64,000 nucleotides of DNA, from NCBI GenBank assembly GCA_021234155.1, contig JAJEKV010000004.1, positions 11,286,109 through 11,350,108 on the forward strand, given 5' to 3'. The notes beneath the pieces were generated by a model. It had not been told where the DNA came from. It ran no database searches and saw only the letters and a list, made by a program, of their open reading frames with translations. A program made the translations under genes and the position numbers. This document shows positions 11,612 through 23,745 of the stretch, piece after piece. Origin of the DNA: Isoetes taiwanensis. Its lineage: Eukaryota > Streptophyta > Lycopodiopsida > Isoetales > Isoetaceae. Positions within the stretch are counted from its first letter, which is position 1, and each line of letters starts with the position of its first letter.

Positions 11612-12062
11612 AAGGAGATTGCATTTTTGGACATCGTTGAACTTAAACAGAAAAACAAACATGCTGGTGAAGTGCAAAGATTGTTTCAACACATCCATAA
11701 ACTAGATCCAACAGGCGCTCCTGAGCTTCGTGAGAAATGGCAAGCAGTGTTGGCGCAAAGATGAATTTGCAGCAGAAACTTGCTCGCATTACTCGCCCCA
11801 AAATATTATGCACTGCTGTAAACCAAGCTACGCCCTATTCCGCAGGAGCCAAAGATGGAACGCTTGATGCACTTTTGCCAAAGCCGAAGAGTAAATTTAT
11901 AGGCACCGATTCCTGCGATTCAAGATTTTGGATCAGAGCTACCGTGTCCTTCAAGATATCGCAACCAAGGTGAAGAATGGATGGTCATCACTAGGAGTCG
12001 GCGAAATAGATGGTCCAGTTCCGCTTGCTTGCCTTGAAAGGCAAGCAAATTTGAATAGCTAA
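11612..12062 (+). pseudogene. Unidentified decayed coding remnant
   Basis: A coding-like reading begins after the acceptor TTTTAGCAG. It starts KEIAFLDIVELKQKNKHAGE and continues LFQHIHKLDPTGAPELREKW. It shifts frame near 11760 to NLQQKLARITRPKILCTAVN, and shifts again near 11920 to LDQSYRVLQDIATKVKNGWS, ending ERQANLNS before TAA at 12062. Codon periodicity through three frames indicates a real exon damaged by two frameshifts. The protein is not recognised. Upstream exons were not found. Confidence 0.5.
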
Positions 12063-12538
12063 TCCCAGTGGCGCTCAAGAATCCCATGTTTGCTTCGAAC
12101 GAAAGCTTCTCAGCTCAAATCAACACCTTGCAAAATCGACGACCAAGATACGTGCCCCGGTGACACGAATATTCCAAGATGCTATTGTATAACAATTATA
12201 CATGTTTAGAAAAATAATATGCTTGGTTGTAAACTAATAGTAATGAAGCATACTACTATTAGAATCCCGAGATGAAGCATCATTTAGGAGTAGCTATTGA
12301 AATTTCGATGGCAAGCTTAGCTAGTAGAAATAAAGAACTCCTCATTTTTGTATAAACATGGACACATTGCAAGCAACATGTGAACCATGGTAGGTAAAAA
12401 GGGGTGACCTGTAAAACCAGTTTCTAATGGCATTTTAAAGATTTGGGAAAATTATACAAATAAACTAACCAAGTTTAAAGATCGGGGAAAGTTATACAAA
12501 TAAACTAACCAAGAAAACTACCTGAGGAAATACATCAA
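12063..12538. other. Gene-free spacer with a two-copy tandem repeat
   Basis: Nothing is coding. Two copies of a ~50-base unit ending TATACAAATAAACTAACCAA lie at about 12430-12515, directly next to the truncated Copia RT. Confidence 0.5.
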
Positions 12539-12544
12539 AGGTTG

Positions 12545-13102
12545 TCAAGCCTCCAACAAGTCCATTCGGCCTTCCAACATTTTGTATGTGATAAACCTCC
12601 AATGTTTGAGTTTCGTATTAGGGGAGGAGCTTCTTGCATAGGTCTCATGATAGTCAATGCCGGCTTTTTGGGAGCAACCTCTGCCCACCAATCTGGCTTT
12701 ATAGCGAGATACCACATTATTTTCATCAAATTTGAGCTTGAATATCCATTTTGTGGAGATAGCTTTCCTGCCTGCTGGAAGAGAACAGAGATCCCATGTT
12801 TTATTCTCAATTAGTGACGCATACTCTTCATCCATGGCCGTTTTCCATAAGGCACTTTGGGAGCTGTTAATGGCTTCATTATAGGTGATGGGCTCTTCGA
12901 CTGAGGCACAGCTATGCAAGGCAATATAAGCTGGGCTTCTAGGCTTCCTGCTGCTAAGGTAGTCCAGCATCTTTTCAGTAGGTTTGGGGTTCCTTGCAGA
13001 TCTTGTAGGGGCAGTATTTGGCAGGTCACGCTCATGAGTCATATCCTCATCATGGTCATCCCCTTCTGACTCAGGTTCTGAGGGTATATCCATCTCATCC
13101 AA
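12545..13102 (-). pseudogene. Copia reverse transcriptase, N-terminal part
   Basis: The frame contains the canonical RT entry: WKTAMDEEYASLIENKTWDL, LPAGRKAISTKWIFKLK and YKARLVGRGCSQKAGIDY. The fingers subdomain is kept. After HETYA the match decays and the frame ends, well before the YVDD active site. An acidic linker (about residues 1-30) joins it to integrase upstream. Confidence 0.85.
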
Positions 13103-13111
13103 TGGTGTATT

Positions 13112-14290
13112 CTAGGCCAAAGGCATCTGCTCATCCTCAGATTCTGAACTATCTGTATCATGCTCCATAACAGTGGTCAGAGGAGGAGACATTGGGTTCC
13201 CTTTGCCTTGCCCTATGCTATAATCAGTCTCATCAAATAGCACACTCCTCCTTATGATCATTTTTCTTGACGATGGTACAAAAAGTTTGTAACCCTTAAC
13301 AGTATCCCCATAGCCAACAAACATGCAGCATGTTGCTTTAGAAAACAATTTACCTGATTTGCGCTCCCCCTTGGACAAGTGTGCATATGCTAAGCATCCA
13401 AAGATTTTCAGTCCTTCAACCGTTGGCTTCACAACTGTCCATGCTTCTTCTGGCACACACCCATGTACTGCTTTTGTAGGGACTCGATTGATGAGATATA
13501 CAACAGTATTTACTGCTTTCATCCCAGAATTTATAGTCGATGCCTTTGGACAACATCATAGAGCGTGCACATTCAAGAACAGTCCGGTTCTTCCGCTCTA
13601 CTACACCATTATGTTGATGTTCATGAGCTACAGAAGTTTCATGACGAATTCCTTGTTGAGTTAAAAACTCATCGAATGCTCACTAATGAACTCGCCACCT
13701 TGATCTGTTCGAATGACTTTCAACTTTCTCTCTATAAAATTCTCTGCCATTGCTTTCCAGATTTTGAACTGCCCAAACACATCTGATTTATGAATCAAAA
13801 AATAGACCCAATTCTTTCTTGTAAAGTCATCTATAACAAGAAGGAAATAGCGGGAACCTCCTATTGATTTTACACGGGAAGGCCCCCACACGTCCATGTG
13901 TATGAGGTCCAAGGGTTGATCTGCTCTTCTCACTTTAGCCTTTTGGTATGGTTTCCGAGACAACTTTCCCAAAGCACATCCCTCACACACACCAGCGGGA
14001 GCTTTTATCTTGGGCAGTTTTTCAACAAATCTGTCATCTCTCATTCTTTTCAGGAGAGGGAAATTGACGTACCCAAGTCTGTCGTGCCATGTCTGGTTTT
14101 CATCAATTGTGCAAGCATTTAATGCCAACGTCTGTTCTTTGCACCAACTAAGTTGGTATAGAGGGCCAGCCCTTGTGCCTTTTGCAACAATCATATTGCT
14201 TTTATTTCTGATAATGCATTGTCTATTTCCAAATGTAACAAACAAGTTTGCATCATCTAACTTTGAGATGGACAACAAATTTACCTCCAA
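13112..14290 (-). pseudogene. Copia integrase, frameshifted
   Basis: It starts at about 14290 with the GAG-pre-integrase zinc site (WHDRLGYVNFPLLKRM, then CEGCALGK). The core follows with catalytic DVWGP and TDQGGEF, and DDFTRKNWVYF between them. The core frame breaks near 13661. It resumes at 13522 with VVYLINRVPTKAVHGCVPEE and FGCLAYAHL, the usual C-terminal integrase segment. It would insert retroelement cDNA if intact. Confidence 0.85.
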
Positions 14291-15625
14291 ATCGGGTACG
14301 TATATGTGCTTTCCAGTCGGACTGTCCCGGTTGGGAGTGTTACAGCAGCACTTCCTTTTCCTGTAATAGACAACTTCCCTTTCCCGATTTTCACTTGTCT
14401 CTTATCTGTTACAGAGGTAATTTGCTCAAACAGGTCCTTTTGGCTGGTCATATGATCACTGACCCCAGAATCGAGAAACCATGATCCACTTGGTAACTGA
14501 GCTATGAGTCCACTAGCTTCCGAATCTGAAAGACTGCACCATGTGTCCTCCTCTGCAAGCCATGTGTTTGCTATTTTCTGTAACCCTTGGATCCAGTGCA
14601 TCATACACCATATCATCCAGTGCATCAGCTTCAAGATCCCAGTTACGTGCCCCTTTGTACTGCTATCCTTCATTTGTACTTCTGCTACAAAAGCTCGTGA
14701 TGCTGAGACTAGGGAGCCGTTGCTAGAGCTATCATTAGACTCCGAGGAGTCATTAGCTCTGGAGGTCTTATGCCCATGAGCCTGTGACCTCTTCTTTCTG
14801 CGATCATCTTTGCCAGATCTAGAAGGTTTTCTCTTTCTTTTATCTGGTTCAGGGCAGTCTTTCCCAATGTGCCCTACCTTGTGGCAATTATAACACCTTC
14901 GGCTCTCCGTGCTTTCTTGTTTTCCTACCAGAGCCTGCCCTTCTTTGGCTCCTCCCTTCTTTGAGCCTTCTTGGTTATTCTCTTCCGTTAGAATTTGTTG
15001 ACAGGCCCATTCCAATTCAACATGCTCATCTGACCCTATAACGTTTTTGACATTGTTATAGGTGGGAGGCAGTCCCAATAGCAGAGCCCCCACAAGCAAG
15101 TCATTGTCAAGTCCTTTGTCCATTCCTTTTAACTGCAATGCTGCTGCCTTTATCTTTGTGATGAATTCTTCAGCATTGGAACACTCTTTCAGTTGATTGG
15201 TGAAGATAATGGAATACAGGTTGGCTTGTTGGAAGAAATGCCTTTTCTTATAGATGAGGGAGAGCTGATCCCAAGCATCCTTTGCACTATTAACTGCTTC
15301 TACCTGAGCCAGCATCGTGTCACCTAGGTATCTCATGATCTTATTTCTTGCCTCCCAGTCCTTTTGCATCCATCTTGAAAAGGCCTGCCTATCTGCTTCT
15401 CCTCCTTGGGTAGGATCTAGACCCTTTCACGGCTTGTGCAGCTGTTAGAGCTTGAACCTTTGGGGCCATGAGCACTGGTCTTGGCTCTTCCCCAGAAACG
15501 ATCTGCCATAATCCTTTGGCAGAAAGTTTGCCTCTTACTTTAATGAACCAGTAAAAGGCATTGGCGTGAGACAATTTTTCTATCTTCCCCATCTTCTTGG
15601 GCTGAGCAGCAGTCGACTTATCCAC
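14281..15625 (-). pseudogene. Copia gag and protease, frameshifted
   Basis: The Gag start (residues 1-55, GKIEKLSHANAFYWFIKVRG) begins at 15625 and breaks near 15390. It resumes at 15369 with WEARNKIMRYLGDTML and the capsid region. A CCHC zinc knuckle (CYNCHKVGHIGKDC) follows, then an Arg/Lys-rich stretch. The aspartic protease site is LDSGVSDHMT, with the Asp-Ser-Gly triad intact. The frame breaks again near 14285 at the protease-integrase border. Confidence 0.85.
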
Positions 15626-15637
15626 AAAGATCGACCT

Positions 15638-15649
15638 GCTCTGATACCA
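15638..15649 (-). other. Primer binding site, initiator tRNA-Met
   Basis: On the minus strand TGGTATCAGAGC immediately follows the LTR. It is the standard plant Copia primer site complementary to tRNA-iMet. Confidence 0.9.
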
Positions 15650-15859
15650 TGTTTACATTCGTAAAACTGGAACCAGAATATTCATTGACTAGAAAGAGAT
15701 TACAGATAGCATGGAGCGGTGCTCCTGCTCAGGATAGAAAGGCACCACCGCTGCCGAGACAGGTGGATCTCTTCCTGAACTTAAGGAATAGACGAAAAAC
15801 ATTGACCTAATTGGTTAAGTGACAAATGTCAAATTGTCACCCAACGTCAACAGAAAACA
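15650..15859 (-). repeat. Copia 5' LTR (~210 bp)
   Basis: On the minus strand the segment starts TGTTTTCTGTTGACG and ends AATGTAAACA, with short TGTTT/AAACA inverted ends, directly abutting the primer site. No second LTR is present, so the length rests on the termini alone. Confidence 0.65.
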
Positions 15860-15947
15860 CACTTACCAGCAGATAAGTCTTCACGCCGATGTCTCTTTTC
15901 AGCGCAGAGCAGGGCGGTGGAGTGAGCAGGGGTGGATTCTATAGAGC

Positions 15948-16385
15948 ATGGCCGACGACCTAGTGCTTTTCTTGGAGCTTGGCCGCATTGGGCTTCATTC
16001 TTTGTATTTGTTGGAGCTCAATAGGAAACATGCAGCTCCAGAAGGCATGCATGCATTGGTAGGCATCAATGGGCAGAATGTGCAGAGGGGGGCAATTGAT
16101 CTGAATCCAGATGAAACAGGGCTTGACAGTATTCTCTGGTTTAGAATAGGGATTGCAATGCTTCTCGGCGAGGAAGATTCTAGGGTACCTCTGTGTTCCA
16201 AAACTGGGTCTGTTCCTATGAACAACATCGATTTTGGCCCAATAGTATCTGCACATGATTTACAGCCATGGAAGGATCGATTCCGGTGGCAGAGGATTGG
16301 TTCTAGAATGCATGGTCCGATTCAGCACAACACTGGGTACGAGAAAAGAAAAAAAATTGGCTTTTTTTTTGCTTCATCCATATGA
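15948..16385 (+). CDS. Hypothetical ORF, 145 codons
   Basis: An uninterrupted frame starts at an ATG 88 bases beyond the Copia LTR. It includes LNPDETGLDSILWFRIGIAM and SKTGSVPMNNIDFGPI. No domain is recognised, and the C-terminus is low-complexity lysine/phenylalanine. It may be an exon interrupted by the Copia insertion or a chance frame. Confidence 0.25.
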   Translation: MADDLVLFLELGRIGLHSLYLLELNRKHAAPEGMHALVGINGQNVQRGAIDLNPDETGLDSILWFRIGIAMLLGEEDSRVPLCSKTGSVPMNNIDFGPIVSAHDLQPWKDRFRWQRIGSRMHGPIQHNTGYEKRKKIGFFFASSI

Positions 16386-16599
16386 TCGATCTGGCATCAT
16401 ACCTTTTCTTTTATTTGTTTTTTCCTGCCCTACAACCATGAGTTCGATCGGGACCTTAGGAAGTGGCACGACATTTTTTCTCCAAAAAGATGATGGCCGC
16501 CGATCTGGCATCATACCCCGCATATGCTCCAGATCCACTGCTGCCATTCAACCTCACAAGAATAACCCATAAACATAAGAAAACAAATTCATGCCCAAC

Positions 16600-18090
16600 T
16601 TCCTAAATGTAATTGACATAACTTTGTTAGCAGTGTTGTAAAGTGCCAATACATTTCCTGCTTAATAGGAATCCCTTTCAAATCGTTCGAATTTTCTCAA
16701 CTCGATTTGGGTTGAAAAATCCAGAACTATGGAAACCCTTCTAAATTTCCGTAAAATGAGGAAGGGTTTTCTATTCTTGAAGCCCAGAAGGGTTTCTATT
16801 TGAAATAAAATCTTGGATGGTTGAGATCCACTACAAATTAATTTTAGCAATTTAATTCCTATGGTTGTTGTTTTTTTTTTTTTTAAATAAAATTTCCTCC
16901 CACCACAATCTTCTACGATTCTACACCAAACATGTAATCTGGAAGTGTTTCTTCGAATCGAGAGGGTTTTCTCATATTCAAATAGATAAAGAGATGATGT
17001 TTTCCTTAGTCTTTTGGATTTCCTAATGGACTATGATGCCCCCATTTTCTTATTCATTCTTCTACTTTTGACAGTGAGATGCTTTTGAATTTATTTTTAG
17101 GTCTCGATGGCATGCCACTGGCAAAGAGCCGAACTGATAGTTTATCGCCATAGTGAGGTTAAATCGGCATAGGATAATCATAGAAGAACAATAGATTAGA
17201 TGATTTTTTGCAGTACTAGAGATACGTTTCACCAACATGCTATGCACTTATATGCTCGGAGAAGCTTGTCCATTTACCATGCTGCTAATCTATAAATGAT
17301 TATACACAGGTTACATTTCTTTCTTGATGTTCAATGTTGATGGTGGTTATGTCAGAAAAACCTTGATGTTCTTGATGTGGCAAATTTGTCAAAATTCTGA
17401 TTATGGATTGCAAGAGGACAAATCCGTGCTTGCATGTTTCAGTCAACAATACAAGATGGATCCTGAGATATTTAATATATGGTATGTGTCTATTGTCATG
17501 ATTTTGTCTATTATTATTCTGAAACCTTGACCGTGAGTCAGATAGAGGGCTTTCCTTGGTGATTGAGTTGCCATGGGAGGGCAATTTTCCATATTTATAC
17601 CCATATTTATACGATGGGTACATCGTATAGATTTGGGGAGCATCGCACTCGCTAGATTTAGAAACCATGATGCCTCATCTACAATAGAATTGTAGAGGAG
17701 ATGCATCCTGAGGACTTAAACCCCTCAAAAAAAAAAAAAAAAAAACACCATTTTGGATAAGATTCATGCAAGATTTATAAGGGGATTTGAACCTCTTGCT
17801 AAATAGGCACTCAACTGTCTAATAACACAAAATTAAACCTAGCTATGACAGCAGAAACACCTTTTTATGCAGCTAAGTTGTGCCATGTAAAACTAAAACA
17901 TAGATTCATGCAATAAAAAGCAAAACAAAGCATCTGTCTTCCCTTTGTTGAACGCAGAGGCACCCAACGTCGATGGCTACGGCGCATTTGGCGAGGCCTC
18001 CCGAACCCAAGTCATGCCCTTTTGGCAGACACAGCACGTTCGGTAGCCCGCCCACTTCACCGAGATAGGGGCGATTCAATGCGTTCGACT
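16600..18090. other. Gene-free AT-rich stretch
   Basis: It contains a poly-T tract near 16869, a poly-A tract near 17728 and a repeated CCATATTTATAC segment near 17590. No gene or element boundary could be supported. Confidence 0.5.
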
Positions 18091-18145
18091 TCGAATTGGT
18101 GGGAAGATCGATCGACCCTTTTCCAAAAAATTTTGAATCCAAATT

Positions 18146-19968
18146 GTGCTCTGTATCGCCATATCAGGAACTTCTACTGCTTCAACTAGCTCGATGGCGC
18201 AGACCAGATCGAACAGAGTGCATGGCAATGCCACGCCAATTCGAGTACCTGCCAATACCAAAAGGGTTAGGGCAAAGTGGGTGACGAAGAGAAGGACGGA
18301 TCAAACTCTGGATAATAACATGGCAGGGCAGCCTTCAACATCCAAGGGAGGCCAATGGATGGAACAACAGATGGAGGACATTTTGGAAGAGGTTAGTGAA
18401 TACGGCATTTCAATTAGAGAGGCCTCTACAAGATCCGGTATCTCTGAGTCTACCATACGTGATTGGCAATATGGTAGAATTACCCATAAACAAAAGAAGC
18501 ATCCTCACATTCTCACTCCCAAGCAGGAAGAAGAACTAGTTGCTTTGATAGAGCGAACTCGGGTATGGGGGTTACCTTGAGTGCAGTCAAGACAAAGGCA
18601 GCCCAAATGGCCAATGCTGGAGACATAAGTACATCAGATGGTATGCCAGGCAATAAGTGGTGGAAGATCTTCAAGAAGAGGCATCCTAACATAACTTTGA
18701 GGAGTGCCCAGACATTGGAGAGGGCAAGGGCACTTGCAATGAATCAGCCAAACCTGAACATGTTCTATAATGGCCTCAAGGTCATCTATGATGAATTTGA
18801 TTTTCCACCATCTAGGGTTTGGAATGCGGACAAGACTGGGTTAGGGGCCTAAAGATAATTGCAAGGAAGTGTGCACGAGATGTCAATTAAGTTGTCATGA
18901 ACTCTAGAGAGTGGGTGACAATTCTGGTATGTGTTAATGCTGAAGGGTATAGATTGCCTAACTTGTACAATTTTAAGGGTAAGAGGATGAAGGCAGATTA
19001 CATAAGTAGATGTGAGGAGGGGGCAATCCAGGTAGTTCGCAGCATGCATGGATGACATCTAAACTTTTTAAGTCATGGTTGACACACTTCCGATCTAGGG
19101 TTCCTAGAGGAGTGTCCCCAGAATATCCACATCTAATTTTTTAGGATGGTCACAGCAGCCATGTGGAGTTGGATGTTATATTAGCTGCAAAAGAATTTGG
19201 TATTCATTTTGCACTGCTCTTAGCACACACATCCCATAAACTCCAGCCACTTGATGTGGCCTGCTTCGCCCCATTCAAGGCAGCCTTCAAGAAATTGAGG
19301 GCTGAATGGATGTGTATGAGGGGCAAGCTGAAGCCTAAGAGGGAAGATATTGCTGAGGTTATATCCAAGGCAATTTACCTGATGGTGCAACTGAACTGGA
19401 TTATGTGCCTTCCAGCCAATCCCCAATCAGCATTGGTGGTCATATACCTATAGTCAGACCCATCCCCAACAAGGTTGACAACCTTGCATCTCCTTGCACA
19501 AGATGGGACTTGCCTTCACATGTTGAGCTTGGTGTCCGTGCACATGACGAGGTTGACCAGGACATGAACACTCAGGCTTGGGTAAGATATGCTGATGTGA
19601 ACACTGGCCCAGCAGGTGATGCACTCCCAGCAATTGATAAGGCGAGATTAGGGGGATGGTGGCTGATGGTGTGGAAAGAGATATAGTATCCAGGGCCAAA
19701 GGCATGGATGTTGAATTCGCAGTTGCATGGAGGAAAGAAATTGATGAGGTAAGTATTGGTATTCACATATTCATCCTTATTATTCATTCTGTTGTGAACT
19801 AAACAACCCTAGCTCATGCAGGTATCTAGGTGCACACCAGCAATTGATGTTGAAGCTGAAGCAAGGACAGATGCTGAAGATGCATATGACAGTGATGAGA
19901 CAATCGATGAAAGCCGCATGCATATCAGCAGTTCTCAGCATTCACTAGAGTGTGAGCGGGCACTCTAA
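18146..19968 (+). pseudogene. Pogo/Tigger-type DDE transposase, decayed
   Basis: An N-terminal psq-type helix-turn-helix (ILEEVSEYGISIREASTRSG, then ISESTIRDWQYG) is followed, after a frameshift near 18570, by a CENP-B-type domain (KWWKIFKKRHPNITLR). The DDE_1 core follows: NADKTGL gives the first Asp, DGHSSHVELD the second (a TAG stop lies just before it, near 19142), and HKLQPLDVACFAPFK the third. Stops occur near 18850, 18890 and 19055. The 3' end has a GAG|GTAAGT donor (after 19748) and a last exon at 19821-19968 ending HSLECERAL. The family is Tc1/mariner-related and often domesticated, but this copy is clearly broken. Terminal repeats were not found. Confidence 0.8.
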
Positions 19969-20169
19969 TTTGGTGCCATATTAATTTATTAATCAAGTCT
20001 GTACATTAAATCTGCTGGACATATTAATTCAGACATGTTATTCGAGTGAACCATGTTGTGAGCACATTCAGTTCACAATATTGCAAGTGCATTACTCAAA
20101 TTGTGTTATGCTGCATTGCACACAGACCCTTGGAATGTTTAGTCTGTGAATGTATAAACCAAAGTGCAA

Positions 20170-20540
20170 CTTGTTCATTACAGTCCATTGTCCACGTTCA
20201 AATCTGACAAAGATATGACAAAGTCAGAGGCAATTACATTATGACAAAACCTGAGACAATAGGATTCTTAAGATCAGTATCTTCATATCAGCTTCTTAAG
20301 TCCATAATGTTCATATCAGACTAAGACAAACCCAGATTCATAAGAAATTATTAACACTAAGACTGTGACAAAAGCTGAGGCAATAAGATTCTTACGTTCA
20401 TAATGTTCATATCAGATTCTTATGTTCATGATGTTCATATCAGACCAAGACAATGAGATTCATAAGGAATTATTAACACTAAGACTATGACGGAATCTGA
20501 GACAATAAATTTCTTGTATTCATAATAATATTCATAACAA
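20170..20540. repeat. Imperfect tandem repeat (TTCATATCAG/CTGAGACAAT units)
   Basis: Segments of about 55-110 bases sharing CTAAGACTRTGAC, GAGACAATARRATTC and ATAATGTTCATATCAG recur three to four times. No coding content is seen. Confidence 0.65.
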
Positions 20541-20651
20541 AGTACATGCCTGGCCAAGCCCTGCCAAAACAGATGCCAGCAGAAAGAAGGCCTCAGTCCT
20601 CCTTTTTTTGGAGGATGTTGCCATTGTTGTCGATGCGGATTTGGCAGTGAA

Positions 20652-22873
20652 TGTGACGCTCCCTGCTAAATATACGGCGCCCGGCCGTACACTCGGCAGG
20701 AAATCCCCCGTTCGGCTCAACAACCGCACAGGCCCTTCGTCTACCCCGCACCCTGAGATGGCCCTAGTGCGGGGAGGGGACACGAAGGTGTCTTGCGCGC
20801 CCTTCCCCTATGGGCTCCTATAACAGCGGAAGCGATAAACACGTCAGAACTAGCAACAACAATACAACATACTACCTCGAAGGGTAGTCCATCACATATC
20901 CACAAGTGCAAAGATGATAATCATAAACTATAAAACATGAGGGCTCCTACCCGTGGCTCCGACACATGAGGGAATCGACTGACTAGATAGGCCTCAAGAT
21001 AGAGCAGACCGAGTCATAACAATGGCGAGGGCTGGCATAAGACAATGGCTAGGGTTGACCACTCCATCCGCCCCTCCTGTGCATACTTTGCAGATGTGCT
21101 CAATCAGGCTCTGGCATGACTCTAGCCTTCCGGATACGCAATCCCATGGCATCACCCATCGGGACTACTCCGTGTTGCATCTCCCCTGGTCCGGCCGAAA
21201 AGGTGAAGGGTTGCATCTCCCCTTCCTGTGGTCTAAAGGTTCCACAGGCGGCTAGAGAATCATGGCGACACACATTCATACCCGTGAACCCCCAAAACAA
21301 GAGCCAAGCCGACACTTGCAACTCTTGAGGCGACACCATCGCCCGGGGAGGTGTCGGACCCATGCTCGCCCACACCTAAGTGACCGACCATAAGCCTAGC
21401 CCACTATGGGATCCCCGTAGCCCCCTTGGCTATGGGGATCCTCCCTCCGATTGCCTCTAGCCCTGTTGTGTAGTGCTGAGTCACATCATAGCCTCCACAG
21501 CCCGGTGGGTTCCTATGCACAGGCCGCAACTAATAGGAACTAAGGGATCTACACTAGGAGCATACTACATATGGCCCTAGGTCTCTACCCCCCTTCCCAA
21601 TACAAGAGGAGCAACATGATCAACCAATATCACATACATCATAACATGATAATCATCATAAGAACATCTTAACCTAATCATACATATCTAACTTACAGTT
21701 AGGGTTCCTTGATTAGGGTTCAAGATGTTGAATATGGGTTCTAGGATGGCTCTACTCTAGATACGACATACTAACCCATCTGGAGTGCTAACTTCCAGAT
21801 GGACTACTAAGAGCACTACTCCACATACCTGGTCCAGAAGCACTCCCTCCCAATCCTGGCGTCTCCATGATCTTCAAGGTGTTCGAGGTAGCTCCCACTC
21901 CTGCTGATGCACTCACGCTCTGGGGGCTACCACGTATTAGTCCTGTGCCTCCTGGTACAGGACTATTCATGCATACGACAGACCAGGTCAAGCTCAAGGA
22001 TCCTCAGTCAGCCACGGGTCAGCCATCAAAGGCTCAGCAGAAGACCAAGCAGCAGACCACGCAGTCAAAGCCTATCAAGAGGCGCCGCTCAGACAAGTGA
22101 CGGCCCGGCCCGTCACCGCACGCGTCAGCGTCAGCATGATTCTAGGCACTTCAAGAGGCACCGCCCACATTCCTGCAAATCAGGCCTTCTTCCAGGAGTC
22201 GGCACCGAGATCAGTCAGAGTGTCTATATTGGGCCCAAGGCTATTGTACTATATATATGACTAGAGCTCGCACATGAGTTCTAGAGGAGTTTTGAGTCTT
22301 GTCTCCTTTCAGTTTTTCTCTCTATTGCGAGAGCTCATGTATGTTCATCATTGATATCAAGGAAGCTTATCATTTTCCTCTCATTTGTTCTGTTTTCTTC
22401 TTCTTCTTCTCTTCTTGCAAATCCCGCGTGACATAGTCCCCCGGACTCTCCTGTTAGATCCACGGGTCCTCACAGAGGGTTGTCTTCCAGGAGTTCCCGA
22501 ACCCAGACCCCAAACACCACGCTATGCTGTGCCACAGCAGACGGTTCTCGAAACAGAGTTTCGAGCGCGAAGAAGGTTCCCAGACTGTTGGAGCCAGAAA
22601 AGAGGCCTAGGGTTAGGGTTTAGGCCTTTATAGGTTAGGGTTCCCATGTTATGCCACGTGGCTCCAATAGGGTAAGTCTGTGTGGCGGGTGCCCAATGGG
22701 TTAAGGCCACGTGGAAAATGGTCTTAACCTAAGGTTGGCTAAGTTATATGAATAACTTAGTCATGCCCCCTAGTGCCACAATCTATGGTATACAAGGCTA
22801 TGAAGATAGACTTGTATAGTGACGGGTCCAGGAATATACGTATTCATAGCGTATATTCCCCTGGAACGTCACA
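20652..22873 (-). repeat. Gypsy LTR, old copy (2.2 kb)
   Basis: On the minus strand it begins TGTGACGTTCCAGG at 22873, just after a polypurine tract, and ends GGGAGCGTCACA at 20652. It aligns in order with the LTR at 29964/45864 and the solo LTR at 37387: GCGGAAGCG, CTCGAAGGGTAG, TCTACCCCCCTTCCCAATAC. It is about 700 bp longer than those, the excess lying at about 21850-22450. It acts as the 3' LTR of the degraded element at 22.9-28.4 kb. Confidence 0.75.
21867..22100 (+). other. Coding-like insert within the LTR
   Basis: The extra part of this LTR holds a 77-codon frame ending in a basic, nuclear-signal-like tail (SKPIKRRRSDK). A TATA-like ATATATATGACTAG (about 22250) and a pyrimidine run (22385-22415) lie further on. 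It may be part of an inserted gene fragment or element. CTTCCAGGAGT recurs at 22190 and 22486. No family is recognised. Confidence 0.25.
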
Positions 22874-22910
22874 TTCTCCCCCCCTTAGGACAATGCTGTC
22901 CTCAGCATTG
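22874..22910 (-). promoter_or_regulatory. Polypurine tract and adjacent hairpin
   Basis: On the minus strand an A/G tract (AAGGGGGGGGAGAA) directly precedes the LTR and should prime plus-strand DNA synthesis. Next to it is an 8-bp-arm hairpin, CAATGCTG-TCCT-CAGCATTG (22891-22910). A related hairpin sits at the same place in the element at 45.9 kb. Confidence 0.7.
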
Positions 22911-23745
22911 CGCTAAGGTGACTAACCTACCTTATGCCTGCAAAACAACATAACATCCTCTTTAATTCAATTTAAACGGTCAACTTCCTATTAAAAGTTA
23001 CTTGTCAAAATTTAGGCTATATTTGTACTTATACAAAATTATACAACCTTAACAAGTTACTTCTTATAATAATTAGGAAATATTACTATAAGAGTTATTA
23101 GGGTTCATAATCTAAATTATGGCTCCCCCTATCCTCTCGTAATGCGCCCCTCCTCGATGCCCACCTCTTACTTGCCTGCACAAGGAGCACATTACGTTAG
23201 TTTAATTAATAAATTTGTGGTTTTAGGGGACCACCCCCCTTACCTACCTCCTTGAGCCGAACTACTAGCTCAAGGTTACCCTACTACCTTGCACTCGATC
23301 ATGGCCCTTTCGGATTTGAGCTTAAGGACCATTTACGATGATCCCATCATTGCCCATGATCAAGTGCTACCTTGTACTCGGTTACCCGGTGCCGAGTACC
23401 CCTAGTGCATCATGCCCCAAGGGTTTTAAGCTAGGGAACGTCTCACGATCCCATCATCGCGCATGATCACTTTGACCTTCACCATGATCCCCCTATGGTC
23501 AGGTGTGCAAACCCCGCATCGTGGCATAGAGAGCATCCGACCGATGTCCCATCATCGCCCACCATGCCTCACTTCCTCTCTCGCATGACCCTATTGGTCA
23601 TGCGCACCTCTTGGTGCATGTTGGCCTAGAGAATGCCTTAAAGGCGTATCCCATATCGCCTACACGTTCCAAGATTCTGGCACATGCACTCTACTAGCTA
23701 GAATACATATGCCAGAACTAAAGGCTAACTAAGAAACATACTAAG

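Larger units (their letters stand above)
12539..15859 (-). mobile_element. Truncated Ty1/Copia retrotransposon
   Basis: In minus-strand order it has a 5' LTR (15859-15650), a tRNA-Met primer site, gag with a zinc knuckle, protease, integrase and the first part of reverse transcriptase. The element stops inside RT at about 12540. The catalytic YVDD region, RNase H and the 3' LTR are gone. The gag-protease-integrase-RT order is diagnostic for Copia. Several frameshifts make it inactive. Confidence 0.9.

Noticed and set aside
20532-20783. Start of a transposase-like ORF (MATSSKKRRTEAFFLLASVL) at the LTR edge
   Set aside because: Only 30 codons lie outside the LTR and no further homologous sequence follows. 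Too little to call.
22190-22496. Small LTR or SINE flanked by CTTCCAGGAGT repeats
   Set aside because: The flanked segment lacks TG...CA ends, pol III boxes and a clear tail. The 11-base repeat may be chance.
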